This document shows positions 47,497 through 54,582 of a DNA stretch of 64,000 bases, one piece after another. Location of the stretch: NCBI RefSeq assembly GCF_027563315.1, contig NZ_JAMKBJ010000002.1, positions 248,001 through 312,000 of the forward strand. The letters are read 5' to 3'. Both the position numbers and the translations under genes were made by a program. The notes under the pieces were generated by a model that made no database searches, was not told the DNA's origin, and saw only the letters and a program-made list of their open reading frames with translations. Positions within the stretch are counted from its first letter, which is position 1, and the number at the start of each line of letters is the position of its first letter. Source of the stretch: Paenisporosarcina quisquiliarum (GTDB lineage Bacteria > Bacillota > Bacilli > Bacillales_A > Planococcaceae).

Positions 47497-49197
47497 TTAA
47501 CGCCAAGCGTCCTCTTTGACAAGTACTTCGATTCGTTTCATCGCACCAGGTTCCACTTCTTCTACAGCAGTAGCTGCCTCTTCAAGAGCCTTGGAATATC
47601 GAAGCTGACGGAATGCCGCTTCTGCCTCCAAAAGTCGCTGATTCATTCGTGGATGACTTGCACGATAACGGTTACCATATTGAATAATCCGTTCAATCAA
47701 CAAAACATTTTCAAGCATTTCTTTCGCTTTAGCATGTACTTCATGGATACATTTATCCGCTTTTGCCAGATAATTATCCACCAATTTCATATTAAGTGGT
47801 ACTTCCTGCAAGCTTTGCATGACGAGGTAAATATGTTCTTCCGCTTCTTCCAAACGAACATCCATTTCTTCTGGAATCCCAGGCATATTCGCTTTATGTA
47901 CCATACGATCGGTTTCATGCAACAAACGCTTCAGTTCATCTAAATTTTTACGAGCACGGTTCTCATCAATACGTAGGTTTTTCAAGCTACTAGAGAAACG
48001 ATCTTGTTCTTCATATAGACTTTCCAAATCCGTAGAAATCAGCGTAAGTTCGTCTTGAAGACTTGAATACGCCAATTGATCCTCGCTTGCACGTTGTTCG
48101 AGTAAATCATAACGCTTCTGCAACGTTTCAATTTGTTTCAAACATACAAGAGGAATTTCAGCTTCTTTCTCAGGTAAGCGATAACTTTGTTGAACATAAG
48201 CCGCTTCATCACTTGTTTGTCTAGTAATGGTCGTTACTTCAGCCAATCGACGTTCAGTCGGTTGACGATGTTTATCAACATAGCGTTTTGCCATTACTTC
48301 TTTTTCTAGCATGTCATAGAAAGCTTCGATTTCATCTTTCATTTGCTCGACACGAATTTTTACATCTTCAATTTCAAGTTGAATAATTGATTCTTTCATT
48401 AGAACCAGTTCTTCATCAAGCTTATCCAAATGAGCCGTCATTTCAAGATGCTCTAAATAATAGGATTGCTCTTCCATTTCACGTTGTCCACTACGGAGAT
48501 CATGAATACTTGAGGGAATCTTATTTTGTACTTCCGTTAATAGCGAAGGAATCTCTTGCAGCAAGTCAAATAAGTGCTGTGCTTCCTGATCAAGTCCAAT
48601 TACAATTTCACGGGCCTGTAAATAGTTCCCGTTTTCCGTCAGTCGATCGTATTCTTCAAATTGAGGACCGAATTGTTCCAGCTTTTTCTCAAGTGGAACG
48701 GCCGCTGCTCCGAAAGAATGTTGATGAGCAAGTAAAGTTTTACGAGCAACGCGATACTGTTCTTTTAAGCTGTCCATTTCCACGCGGTTTTTCTCTTCAC
48801 TGCCAATCAATTGCTCAAGCTCTTTCAAAATCCGTGACATTTGTTCATCACTTTGCTTAATGCGTTCTGCGATTTCTTGTTCAATCGCTGTGGCACGCTT
48901 AAAACGGAATTTATCAATGCTTTCCTCTGCATCAAATAGTAGTGAATCGATTTTCGGCATATGGACATCCATTACTTGCGTCCAACTGTTGCGCCAGCTT
49001 TCAAACATTTCTTCTGTCTGCCCATTCATATTCAATTGTTTAACTTTCGTCATTTCTTCCAATATCGGTTTGTTTTGTATTTGATGTTTTTCATGTTCAA
49101 GTCTTTCAATTTCACTGTTATGTTTACGACGGATGATAAATCCGACTACGAGTAATGCAATTAGTACGATGATTGCAATGATGATATACTTAGTCAT
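47497..49197 (-). CDS. ezrA: Septation ring formation regulator EzrA
   Basis: 566 residues (B. subtilis 562). An N-terminal membrane helix (about 3-23) exposes almost no outside residues. The rest is long coiled coil of spectrin-like repeats. The C-terminal patch has NRYRASHPRMNQRLLEAEAAFR, the conserved QNR-like region. EzrA restrains FtsZ rings and recruits PBP1. The start has GGGGGC upstream. Confidence 0.96.
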   Translation of the reverse strand: MTKYIIIAIIVLIALLVVGFIIRRKHNSEIERLEHEKHQIQNKPILEEMTKVKQLNMNGQTEEMFESWRNSWTQVMDVHMPKIDSLLFDAEESIDKFRFKRATAIEQEIAERIKQSDEQMSRILKELEQLIGSEEKNRVEMDSLKEQYRVARKTLLAHQHSFGAAAVPLEKKLEQFGPQFEEYDRLTENGNYLQAREIVIGLDQEAQHLFDLLQEIPSLLTEVQNKIPSSIHDLRSGQREMEEQSYYLEHLEMTAHLDKLDEELVLMKESIIQLEIEDVKIRVEQMKDEIEAFYDMLEKEVMAKRYVDKHRQPTERRLAEVTTITRQTSDEAAYVQQSYRLPEKEAEIPLVCLKQIETLQKRYDLLEQRASEDQLAYSSLQDELTLISTDLESLYEEQDRFSSSLKNLRIDENRARKNLDELKRLLHETDRMVHKANMPGIPEEMDVRLEEAEEHIYLVMQSLQEVPLNMKLVDNYLAKADKCIHEVHAKAKEMLENVLLIERIIQYGNRYRASHPRMNQRLLEAEAAFRQLRYSKALEEAATAVEEVEPGAMKRIEVLVKEDAWR

Positions 49198-49344
49198 CGT
49201 AAGCCCCCTGTTCCAAAATCACGGTCTATGCCAGTTTATATATGTAATACTACCATGAAACAAACGAATATGTTGACGAAAATAGAAGAATTTTGCCGAA
49301 TTTATGTAAAATGTCCGATTTACACGTAGGAGGTGCTTGTATTA

Positions 49345-50142
49345 ATGAAAAGAGATGCTCATATTCACAGTCCTTTTTGTCCTCACGGAACGACGGATGC
49401 TTTTGAATTATATATTGAAAAAGCGATAAAAAATGGCTTTAGCGATATTTCATTTACAGAGCACGCACCTGCTCCTGAAGGGTTTATCGACACGGTTCCT
49501 ACTAAGGATAGTTTTCTGAATAAGAATTTACTGGAACCTTACTTAGTCAAACTCCAACAATTAAAAAAACAATACACTTCCGATATATCAATTCACATAG
49601 GACTGGAATTTGATTATATTGAAGGCTACGAAAAAGAAACTGCCCATTTGCTTAATGAAATTGGTCCTACCTTAGATGATTCTATTTTATCTGTCCATTT
49701 CCTGCTTTTTGAAAAAAAATATACTTGTATAGATTTTTCAGTTGAATCGTTTCTACATTTTTCTGAGCAAGTTGGTTCTGTTGAAAATGCCTATGATCTT
49801 TATTATAAAACTCTCCAAAAATCAATTTTAGCTGATTTAGGTCCATATAAACCAAAACGCATTGGTCATCCCACGTTAATTCATAAGTTTCAACATGCAC
49901 ATCAAATGAAAGTCGATGACCATGCTTTCATTATGAGCACCCTGCAATTAATGAAAGAACGTCGGTATGAACTTGACGTTAACAGTGCAGGTTTAGCCAA
50001 GGAATATTGCCGAGAACCCTATCCCCCAGAGCGCTATATTTTTGCGGCAAAGGAATTAGACATCCCTCTCGTATTTGGTTCCGATGCACACAGGGTCCAT
50101 GATTTGCATCAATATTACGAGAAAGTTTATACTGATTCTTAA
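49345..50142 (+). CDS. hisJ: Histidinol-phosphatase, PHP family
   Basis: 265 residues from MKRDAHIHSPFCPHG, with AGGAGGTG 10 nt upstream; the GTG four codons earlier lies inside that site. Metal ligands are visible in DAHIHSPFCPHG (HxH), SFTEHAP, the Glu/Asp of GLEFDYIEG and the C-terminal SDAHRVHDL. It makes histidinol, the penultimate step of histidine synthesis. Bacillus carries it away from the his operon beside ezrA, as here. Confidence 0.93.
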   Translation: MKRDAHIHSPFCPHGTTDAFELYIEKAIKNGFSDISFTEHAPAPEGFIDTVPTKDSFLNKNLLEPYLVKLQQLKKQYTSDISIHIGLEFDYIEGYEKETAHLLNEIGPTLDDSILSVHFLLFEKKYTCIDFSVESFLHFSEQVGSVENAYDLYYKTLQKSILADLGPYKPKRIGHPTLIHKFQHAHQMKVDDHAFIMSTLQLMKERRYELDVNSAGLAKEYCREPYPPERYIFAAKELDIPLVFGSDAHRVHDLHQYYEKVYTDS

Positions 50143-50168
50143 GTTTCTAATTTTAAGAGGTGATTTTG

Positions 50169-50648
50169 ATGTTTGAAAAAGCAGCATATGCTGGAAATAC
50201 AGAACAACAATACAACATGCTAGGTAAACAGCTGGACGCTTTATTAAGCGGTGAATCCAATGTGATGGCCAACTTGAGTAATGCTTCTGCCTTACTGAAC
50301 CAATTTTTCGATCGAATCAACTGGGTTGGGTTTTATATGATGGACGGCGGTGAACTGGTTTTAGGACCATTCCAAGGATTGCCTGCGTGTGTCAGAATTC
50401 CTGTTGGACGAGGAGTTTGTGGAACAACTGTTGCGAAAAAAGAAACGATGGTTGTACCAGATGTACATGCTTTTCCAGGTCATATCGCTTGTGACGCTGC
50501 TTCCCAATCGGAAATCGTTGTGCCAATGATTAAAAATGGTGAAGTCATCGGTGTTCTTGACATTGACAGTCCCGAAAAAGACCGTTTTCATGAAGAAGAT
50601 CGACAAGGACTTGAACAATTTGTCTCTATATTAATGAAACATATTTAA
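50169..50648 (+). CDS. GAF-type free methionine-(R)-sulfoxide reductase (YtsP-like)
   Basis: 159 residues from MFEKAAYAG with AAGAGGTGA upstream. A single GAF domain holds the three cysteines of the fRMsr family: ACVRIPVG, GVCGTTVA and HIACDAASQSE. E. coli and yeast homologues reduce free Met-R-sulfoxide. Next to hisJ, as B. subtilis ytsP is. A bidirectional terminator follows. Confidence 0.9.
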   Translation: MFEKAAYAGNTEQQYNMLGKQLDALLSGESNVMANLSNASALLNQFFDRINWVGFYMMDGGELVLGPFQGLPACVRIPVGRGVCGTTVAKKETMVVPDVHAFPGHIACDAASQSEIVVPMIKNGEVIGVLDIDSPEKDRFHEEDRQGLEQFVSILMKHI

Positions 50649-50687
50649 AAGGACGAGGTGATTTTAATCACCTCGCCCTTTTTATTT
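50647..50687. terminator. Bidirectional terminator between the GAF protein and gamma-lyase genes
   Basis: GGACGAGGTGATT / AATCACCTCGCCC form a 12-13 bp stem flanked by AAAA and TTTTTATTTT. It serves both convergent genes. Confidence 0.9.
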
Positions 50688-51899
50688 TTGAACCGATTGT
50701 GCAAAGTGTGTTTCCACTTTTGCAAATGCCTGCTGCAAGTCTCCCATAATATCGTCCGAATGCTCTAGTCCTACAGACAAGCGTAACAATGAATGAGTAA
50801 TCCCCATTTTTTCACGTTCCATTTCAGGAATGACCGAGTGAGTCATGGTTGCAGGGTGCTGAATCAGCGTTTCTGCGTCACCAAGGCTGACAGCAATTTT
50901 AATGAGCTCCAAGGCATTCATTAAATATTGAGCAACTTCTTTTCCCCCGTGGATTGTAAATGAAATTAATCCACTACCGGCTTTCATTTGCTTCTTGGCA
51001 ATCTCATATTGTGGATGGTCCGGATCAAAAGGATAGTAAATTTTATTTACAATAGGTGAAGACTTTAAAAATGAAACCAGTTTAGCCGCATTTTCCGAAT
51101 GGCGGTCCATTCTCACATGAAGCGTTTTTAACCCTCTAATAATTAACCACGCATCAAATGGTGAGATTATCCCGCCCACGTCTTTCTGAACTGTCATGCG
51201 AAGGTTCATCATATCCTCTGCATCATTGCCTACCAGTAATCCCGCAATTACATCGCCATGACCATTGATATATTTGGTCGCACTGTGCAACACATAGTCC
51301 GCTCCGAAATCGATTGGATTCTGTAGATAGGGCGATGAGAAGGTATTATCAACAATCACTTTTAGACCATGTTTTCGTGCAACTTTACAAACTAGTTCCA
51401 AATCTACAATTTCCATTGTAGGATTAATCGGTGTTTCTACATATAAACATACCGTTTCTGGACGAATCGCTGCTTCAATTTCCTGTTCAGTCGACATCGC
51501 ACTGAAACTATGCGATATATTATATTTTTCATCCATCATTTCGAGTAAGCCAAATGTACAGCCGTAAATTCCTCTCGAGCAAAGAACATGATCTCCTGTT
51601 TTCGTAACATGAATCAATACTGCACTGACTGCGGCCATCCCCGACCCAAATGCCAATGCGCTTTGACCATTTTCCAATTCCGCCATACGTTCTTCAAGAA
51701 CGCGTACAGTGGGATTCCCTAAACGTGAATAAATATTTCCCCCTTCTTCTCCTGCGAACCGTTTTTCTCCTTGTTCGGCATTTGAAAAAGCAAAGGTAGA
51801 TGTTTGATATAAAGGCACGGATAAACTGTCGTGATGAACTGATGAGTCGTATCCTTTATGAACGACTGCCGTTTCTTTTTTTATCTGTTTATTTTTCAT
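50682..51899 (-). CDS. Methionine gamma-lyase-like PLP enzyme (Cys/Met metabolism family)
   Basis: 405 residues. It belongs to the cystathionine synthase/lyase fold; PLP-Lys is in HSATKYINGHGDV and the phosphate-binding block is GSGMAAVSAVL. Substrate-site residues include the Tyr in IYSRLGNPT and the Tyr-Gly-Cys-Thr of GIYGCTFGLLEM. A Cys at that position is typical of methionine gamma-lyase, which splits methionine to methanethiol, 2-oxobutyrate and ammonia; MetB and MetC usually lack it. It carries a perfect cre site in its leader, so carbon catabolite control is likely. Cystathionine gamma-synthase or lyase activity is the alternative. Confidence 0.8.
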   Translation of the reverse strand: MKNKQIKKETAVVHKGYDSSVHHDSLSVPLYQTSTFAFSNAEQGEKRFAGEEGGNIYSRLGNPTVRVLEERMAELENGQSALAFGSGMAAVSAVLIHVTKTGDHVLCSRGIYGCTFGLLEMMDEKYNISHSFSAMSTEQEIEAAIRPETVCLYVETPINPTMEIVDLELVCKVARKHGLKVIVDNTFSSPYLQNPIDFGADYVLHSATKYINGHGDVIAGLLVGNDAEDMMNLRMTVQKDVGGIISPFDAWLIIRGLKTLHVRMDRHSENAAKLVSFLKSSPIVNKIYYPFDPDHPQYEIAKKQMKAGSGLISFTIHGGKEVAQYLMNALELIKIAVSLGDAETLIQHPATMTHSVIPEMEREKMGITHSLLRLSVGLEHSDDIMGDLQQAFAKVETHFAQSVQK

Positions 51900-51915
51900 G
51901 ATAGCACCCCTTTTA

Positions 51916-51929
51916 TGTAAACGCTTTCA
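51916..51929. promoter_or_regulatory. Perfect cre site in the leader of the gamma-lyase gene
   Basis: TGTAAACGCTTTCA matches the CcpA consensus TGWAANCGNTNWCA at every defined position, on both strands. It lies 17-30 nt upstream of the start codon, just before the ribosome binding site, so bound CcpA would act as a roadblock. Confidence 0.8.
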
Positions 51930-52001
51930 TCCCATTCAATTCTATCTTACTCGATTCGATCTTTTTTGAAAAGGTCAACTTCCCTAGTTATATTCGTCAA
52001 A

Positions 52002-52045
52002 TGTCAAGGTAACGTCTTGACATGGGCAAAGCAAATCGATACAAT
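52002..52045 (+). promoter_or_regulatory. rpsD promoter with mirrored -35 sequence
   Basis: TTGACA (52017-52022), 17 bp, TACAAT (52040-52045): close to ideal sigma-A. The upstream TGTCAAG (52002-52008) is the exact inverse of CTTGACA, giving an inverted repeat with a 7-base spacer. The mirrored TTGACA has no good -10 on the minus strand. Confidence 0.85.
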
Positions 52046-52051
52046 GGAGGA

Positions 52052-52243
52052 TGTGTAAAATAAAAGCAGCAGTTGTATGGTCTTATTCGTTTCATTTTAT
52101 TCCTCCAATCTTTTGTATTGGATGGGGTATCGTGTAACCCTTGGCTGCGAGGGCGAGGATACATGAAAATAAAATGGCAGTTTGATTGATACATCTGGTC
52201 TTATTTTACAACAAAATAAAACCACTTAAAGGAGGAGTCTCTC
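52052..52243 (+). promoter_or_regulatory. Long rpsD leader, probable S4 autoregulatory RNA
   Basis: About 190 nt separate the expected transcription start from the rpsD start, without a reading frame. Pairings visible include ATTTTATT (about 52094) with AATAAAAT (about 52168), and GGGGTATC with GATAC around a C-rich loop. In B. subtilis rpsD is repressed by S4 binding to such a leader. The identity as this leader is inferred from position, length and structure. Confidence 0.6.
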
Positions 52244-52846
52244 ATGGCTCGTTATACAGGTCCAGCATGGAAACTGTCTCGTCGTCTTGGTTTATCACTA
52301 AGCGGCACAGGTAAAGAATTAGAAAAACGCCCTTACGCACCAGGACAACACGGTCCTAACCAACGCAAAAAAATCTCGGAATACGGTTTACAATTACAAG
52401 AGAAGCAAAAGCTTCGTCACATGTATGGTGTAAACGAACGTCAATTCCGTACACTATTCGATAAAGCTGCTAAAATGCCTGGTAAATCTGGTGAAAACTT
52501 CATGATTCTTCTTGAAACTCGCCTTGATAACGTAGTATACCGTTTAGGTCTTGCACGCACTCGTCGTGGAGCTCGTCAATTAGTTAACCACGGTCACGTA
52601 ATGGTTGATGGAAAACGCGTTGATATTCCTTCATTCCGTCTAAAAGCAGGTCAAGAGATTTCACTTCGTGAAAAATCTCAAAACCTTGATATCGTTAATG
52701 AGTCTATGGAAGTTAACAATTTCGTTCCAGAATACTTATCTTTCGATGCAGACAAAAAAGTTGGTCAATTTGTTCGCCTTCCAGAGCGTAGCGAATTATC
52801 AGCTGAAATCAACGAATCATTAATCGTTGAGTTCTACTCTCGTTAA
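52244..52846 (+). CDS. rpsD: 30S ribosomal protein S4
   Basis: 200 residues, beginning [23 protein letters not shown]. It is the zinc-free (C-minus) form: no cysteines in the N-terminal domain. The S4 RNA-binding domain is [39 protein letters not shown] (about 92-130). It nucleates 30S assembly and is expected to repress its own mRNA. AAAGGAGG precedes the start. As in B. subtilis it stands outside the large ribosomal cluster. Confidence 0.99.
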   Translation: MARYTGPAWKLSRRLGLSLSGTGKELEKRPYAPGQHGPNQRKKISEYGLQLQEKQKLRHMYGVNERQFRTLFDKAAKMPGKSGENFMILLETRLDNVVYRLGLARTRRGARQLVNHGHVMVDGKRVDIPSFRLKAGQEISLREKSQNLDIVNESMEVNNFVPEYLSFDADKKVGQFVRLPERSELSAEINESLIVEFYSR

Positions 52847-52873
52847 TCGAGATACTCTGCAAATAATTGTTTT

Positions 52874-52921
52874 AAAAGCCTTCAAAACCTTGTTATTACA
52901 GGGTTTTGGGGCTTTTTTTTT
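52874..52921 (+). terminator. Rho-independent terminator after rpsD
   Basis: AAGCC..CAAAACC pairs with GGTTTTG..GGCTT around an 11-base loop, followed by a long T run on the plus strand. Confidence 0.92.
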
Positions 52922-53160
52922 ATAATGAAGGTAGCCGCCATTTATATCTTTCTTAACCCCAACCAGATGATCGAATTCTCATTATGCAGCTGGCTGGATG
53001 CTTCTACTCAGCTCTTTTCAAAACTACATTTCTCTCAAATTCGGTACACTTCCCTTATCTACGCTAAAAACATCCGTAACATGGTGCTTACGGATGTTTT
53101 TTTCATAGAGTTAATCTATTGGTTTAAGATTTACTTTCTATCTTTATAGGTTCCAGACCA
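52922..53160. other. Non-coding stretch between rpsD and the spore-surface cluster
   Basis: No convincing gene. The 74-codon plus-strand frame (52925-53149) has no ribosome binding site and runs through a terminator hairpin. The stretch marks the border between the conserved housekeeping order and the manganese-oxidase cluster; in B. subtilis tyrS follows rpsD. Confidence 0.55.
53066..53103. terminator. Orphan bidirectional terminator hairpin
   Basis: AAACATCCGTAA and TTACGGATGTTT form a 12-bp stem with an 8-base loop, A run before and T run after. No gene directly precedes it on either strand, so it may be left over from a lost gene or act as a back-up stop for rpsD. Confidence 0.8.
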
Positions 53161-53162
53161 AG

Positions 53163-53188
53163 ACGCTTGTAAAAAATCTCATATATTA
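53163..53188 (+). promoter_or_regulatory. Sigma-K-like promoter of the cysteine-rich spore gene
   Basis: The -10 CATATATTA (53180-53188) fits CATANNNTA exactly, and AC at 53163-53164 lies 15 bp upstream. The ribosome binding site begins only about 12 nt after the -10, giving a very short leader. Confidence 0.5.
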
Positions 53189-53217
53189 ATAATAAAATGA
53201 AAGGAGGTTGTGTATTT

Positions 53218-53715
53218 TTGGAAAAGCATAAAGACCCGGATTGTAATTGTCATAGTCGCGATTTCGCTCTTGACTTCAGAAATTGCTCCTATTGGCCATG
53301 TTGTTCTTCAAGATGTGGATGTCAATGTGATTATGGCTGCAATTGCTGCAGGAAGCGATGCCGCAGAAAATTGTGTGACGATGATTTCAGTATTCGATTA
53401 GCAGGTTTGACGGAAGGCCTAAACTACCGCTTGTATCAACTTCTTTGGTTCAACGTTAAGTTAGAACTAGAGAATGGCCAGTCAGTGTTTGGGGAAATCA
53501 TATATGTAGGGTCCAATTTTGTTGAATTGCTTCTGCCGTTAGTTGACGGTGAAGCAGTAGATGATCTGGAAGAAGAAAGCGAAGATTTAACTCAAGAAGA
53601 ATTTGCGACAATAATGGAACACCGTGAACATAGGGAACATATGAAAGGCCGAACACTGATATTTTCCATTGATAGAATAGTAAGTGTTGAAACTACCAAT
53701 ACTAGGACTGAATAA
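53218..53715 (+). CDS. Cysteine-rich protein with MnxF/DUF2642-like module, probable spore-surface protein
   Basis: 165 residues, starting at TTG with AAAGGAGG 10 nt upstream; the frame is open 7 codons further but inside that site. Residues about 9-54 hold 13 cysteines in CxC and CC patterns, including CCSSRCGCQC and CNCCRKRC, resembling coat cross-linking or metal-binding regions. The second half contains the beta module shared with MnxD, E and F: FGEIIYVGSNFVELLLP, then FSIDRIVSVE, interrupted by an acidic insert (about 117-140). A sigma-K-like promoter supports mother-cell expression. The function is not known. Metal buffering or anchoring of the oxidase complex is possible, but is inference. 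Confidence 0.75.
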   Translation: MEKHKDPDCNCHSRDFALDFRNCSYWPCCSSRCGCQCDYGCNCCRKRCRRKLCDDDFSIRLAGLTEGLNYRLYQLLWFNVKLELENGQSVFGEIIYVGSNFVELLLPLVDGEAVDDLEEESEDLTQEEFATIMEHREHREHMKGRTLIFSIDRIVSVETTNTRTE

Positions 53716-53744
53716 AGAGTTCTAAATAGTACCTATCATTTAAA

Positions 53745-53793
53745 AATAAGTCAGCTATTATGAAGGGTTCCTTCAGTAAGCTGACTTTTTTTA
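53745..53793. terminator. Bidirectional terminator between the two convergent spore genes
   Basis: AAGTCAGCT (53748-53756) pairs with AGCTGACTT (53779-53787), with an inner GAAGG/CCTTC stem and T runs on both sides. Confidence 0.9.
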
Positions 53794-53794
53794 T

Positions 53795-54511
53795 TTAATT
53801 GTTTAAAATAAACAATTTGATTTTATCTATTGAAATGGTTGTCAGTTGTCCATCCACTTCTAGACTAATTGATTCTTTATCTACTTTTTTCAATTGCCCT
53901 TTAATTGTTTGTCCTTCCATTTGTATTTGTATATTTTTTTCTTCAAATACAAGCAAATAGATGTTGAGCCTCATTCTGAAAAACAAATGGATTAACTCTG
54001 GCGAAGAAGAAACGACATCCCCGAAGTTAAAGGTTAACTCCCTGCGAAAGCAAGAATCGATTTCCCTTAGTTCAGGGTCATCGTAAGGATCTGCAAATCG
54101 GCCAAACGGCTTAACGACATCAATTTCGCTGTATGGGTAAATGAATACCGTTTCTTCATTGCGGAGCACAACAAAATCATAGCCTGAAAGGGAGACTTTC
54201 CCCTCACAGTGTTCTCCTGATAGAGAGGTAATCTCAACTCGCAGTCCAATTAAGCCGTCAAAAACTTTCTGGTAAGTTTCATCCGGCAGCCTCTCATCAC
54301 CCAGTGCCAGATCTAAAAGTAATTCATTTGCAGCTCGTATTTTTTCAATCACTTTTTCTAAAGTTTCTTGGGGAAGGCAGCTCGTTGGGGATGGCAATTT
54401 TGGGGATGGGTACCGCTCGGGACAGCATTGCTGAGGGATATGGAAATCATTTTCTTTTTCATTTTTTTGATTGTCATCCTCTCTTGGTTTCGTATACTTT
54501 TCTTTTCTCAT
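53795..54511 (-). CDS. MnxD-like protein with two DUF2642-like modules, probable spore protein
   Basis: 238 residues with GGGGGTGAG upstream. The first 50 residues are charged and proline-rich. A short helix (about 48-80) comes next. Module 1 is EGKVSLSGYDFVVLRN plus IYPYSEIDVV (about 103-133). Module 2 near the C-terminus is KGQLKKVDKESISLEV plus ISIDKIKLFI (about 203-235). The two-module layout matches MnxD. It lies 71 bp after mnxG behind a weak hairpin, so it can be the last gene of the mnx operon or a separate unit. Not part of the described SG-1 set mnxA-G as far as I know. Confidence 0.7.
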   Translation of the reverse strand: MRKEKYTKPREDDNQKNEKENDFHIPQQCCPERYPSPKLPSPTSCLPQETLEKVIEKIRAANELLLDLALGDERLPDETYQKVFDGLIGLRVEITSLSGEHCEGKVSLSGYDFVVLRNEETVFIYPYSEIDVVKPFGRFADPYDDPELREIDSCFRRELTFNFGDVVSSSPELIHLFFRMRLNIYLLVFEEKNIQIQMEGQTIKGQLKKVDKESISLEVDGQLTTISIDKIKLFILNN

Positions 54512-54545
54512 TTTCTCACCCCCTTCCCGAACGTAATTCTATGTA

Positions 54546-54576
54546 GAAAAAGAGAAGAAATTTTTCTTCTCTTTTG
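54546..54576 (-). terminator. Hairpin after mnxG, possible partial terminator
   Basis: GAGAAGAAA and TTTCTTCTC form a 9-bp stem with a very small loop; the minus strand continues CTTTTTCTAC. Weak geometry, so read-through into the next gene is likely. Confidence 0.45.
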
Positions 54577-54582
54577 TTCTAT

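Noticed and set aside
48387-48860. 157-codon plus-strand open frame inside ezrA
   Set aside because: It is antisense to a clearly coding, full-length EzrA; no ribosome binding site and no recognisable protein features.
51900-52001. T-box or S-box riboswitch before the gamma-lyase gene
   Set aside because: The leader is short and has no specifier-loop or SAM-I core sequences; only the cre site is evident.
52925-53149. 74-codon plus-strand frame after rpsD
   Set aside because: No ribosome binding site and it reads through a strong terminator hairpin.
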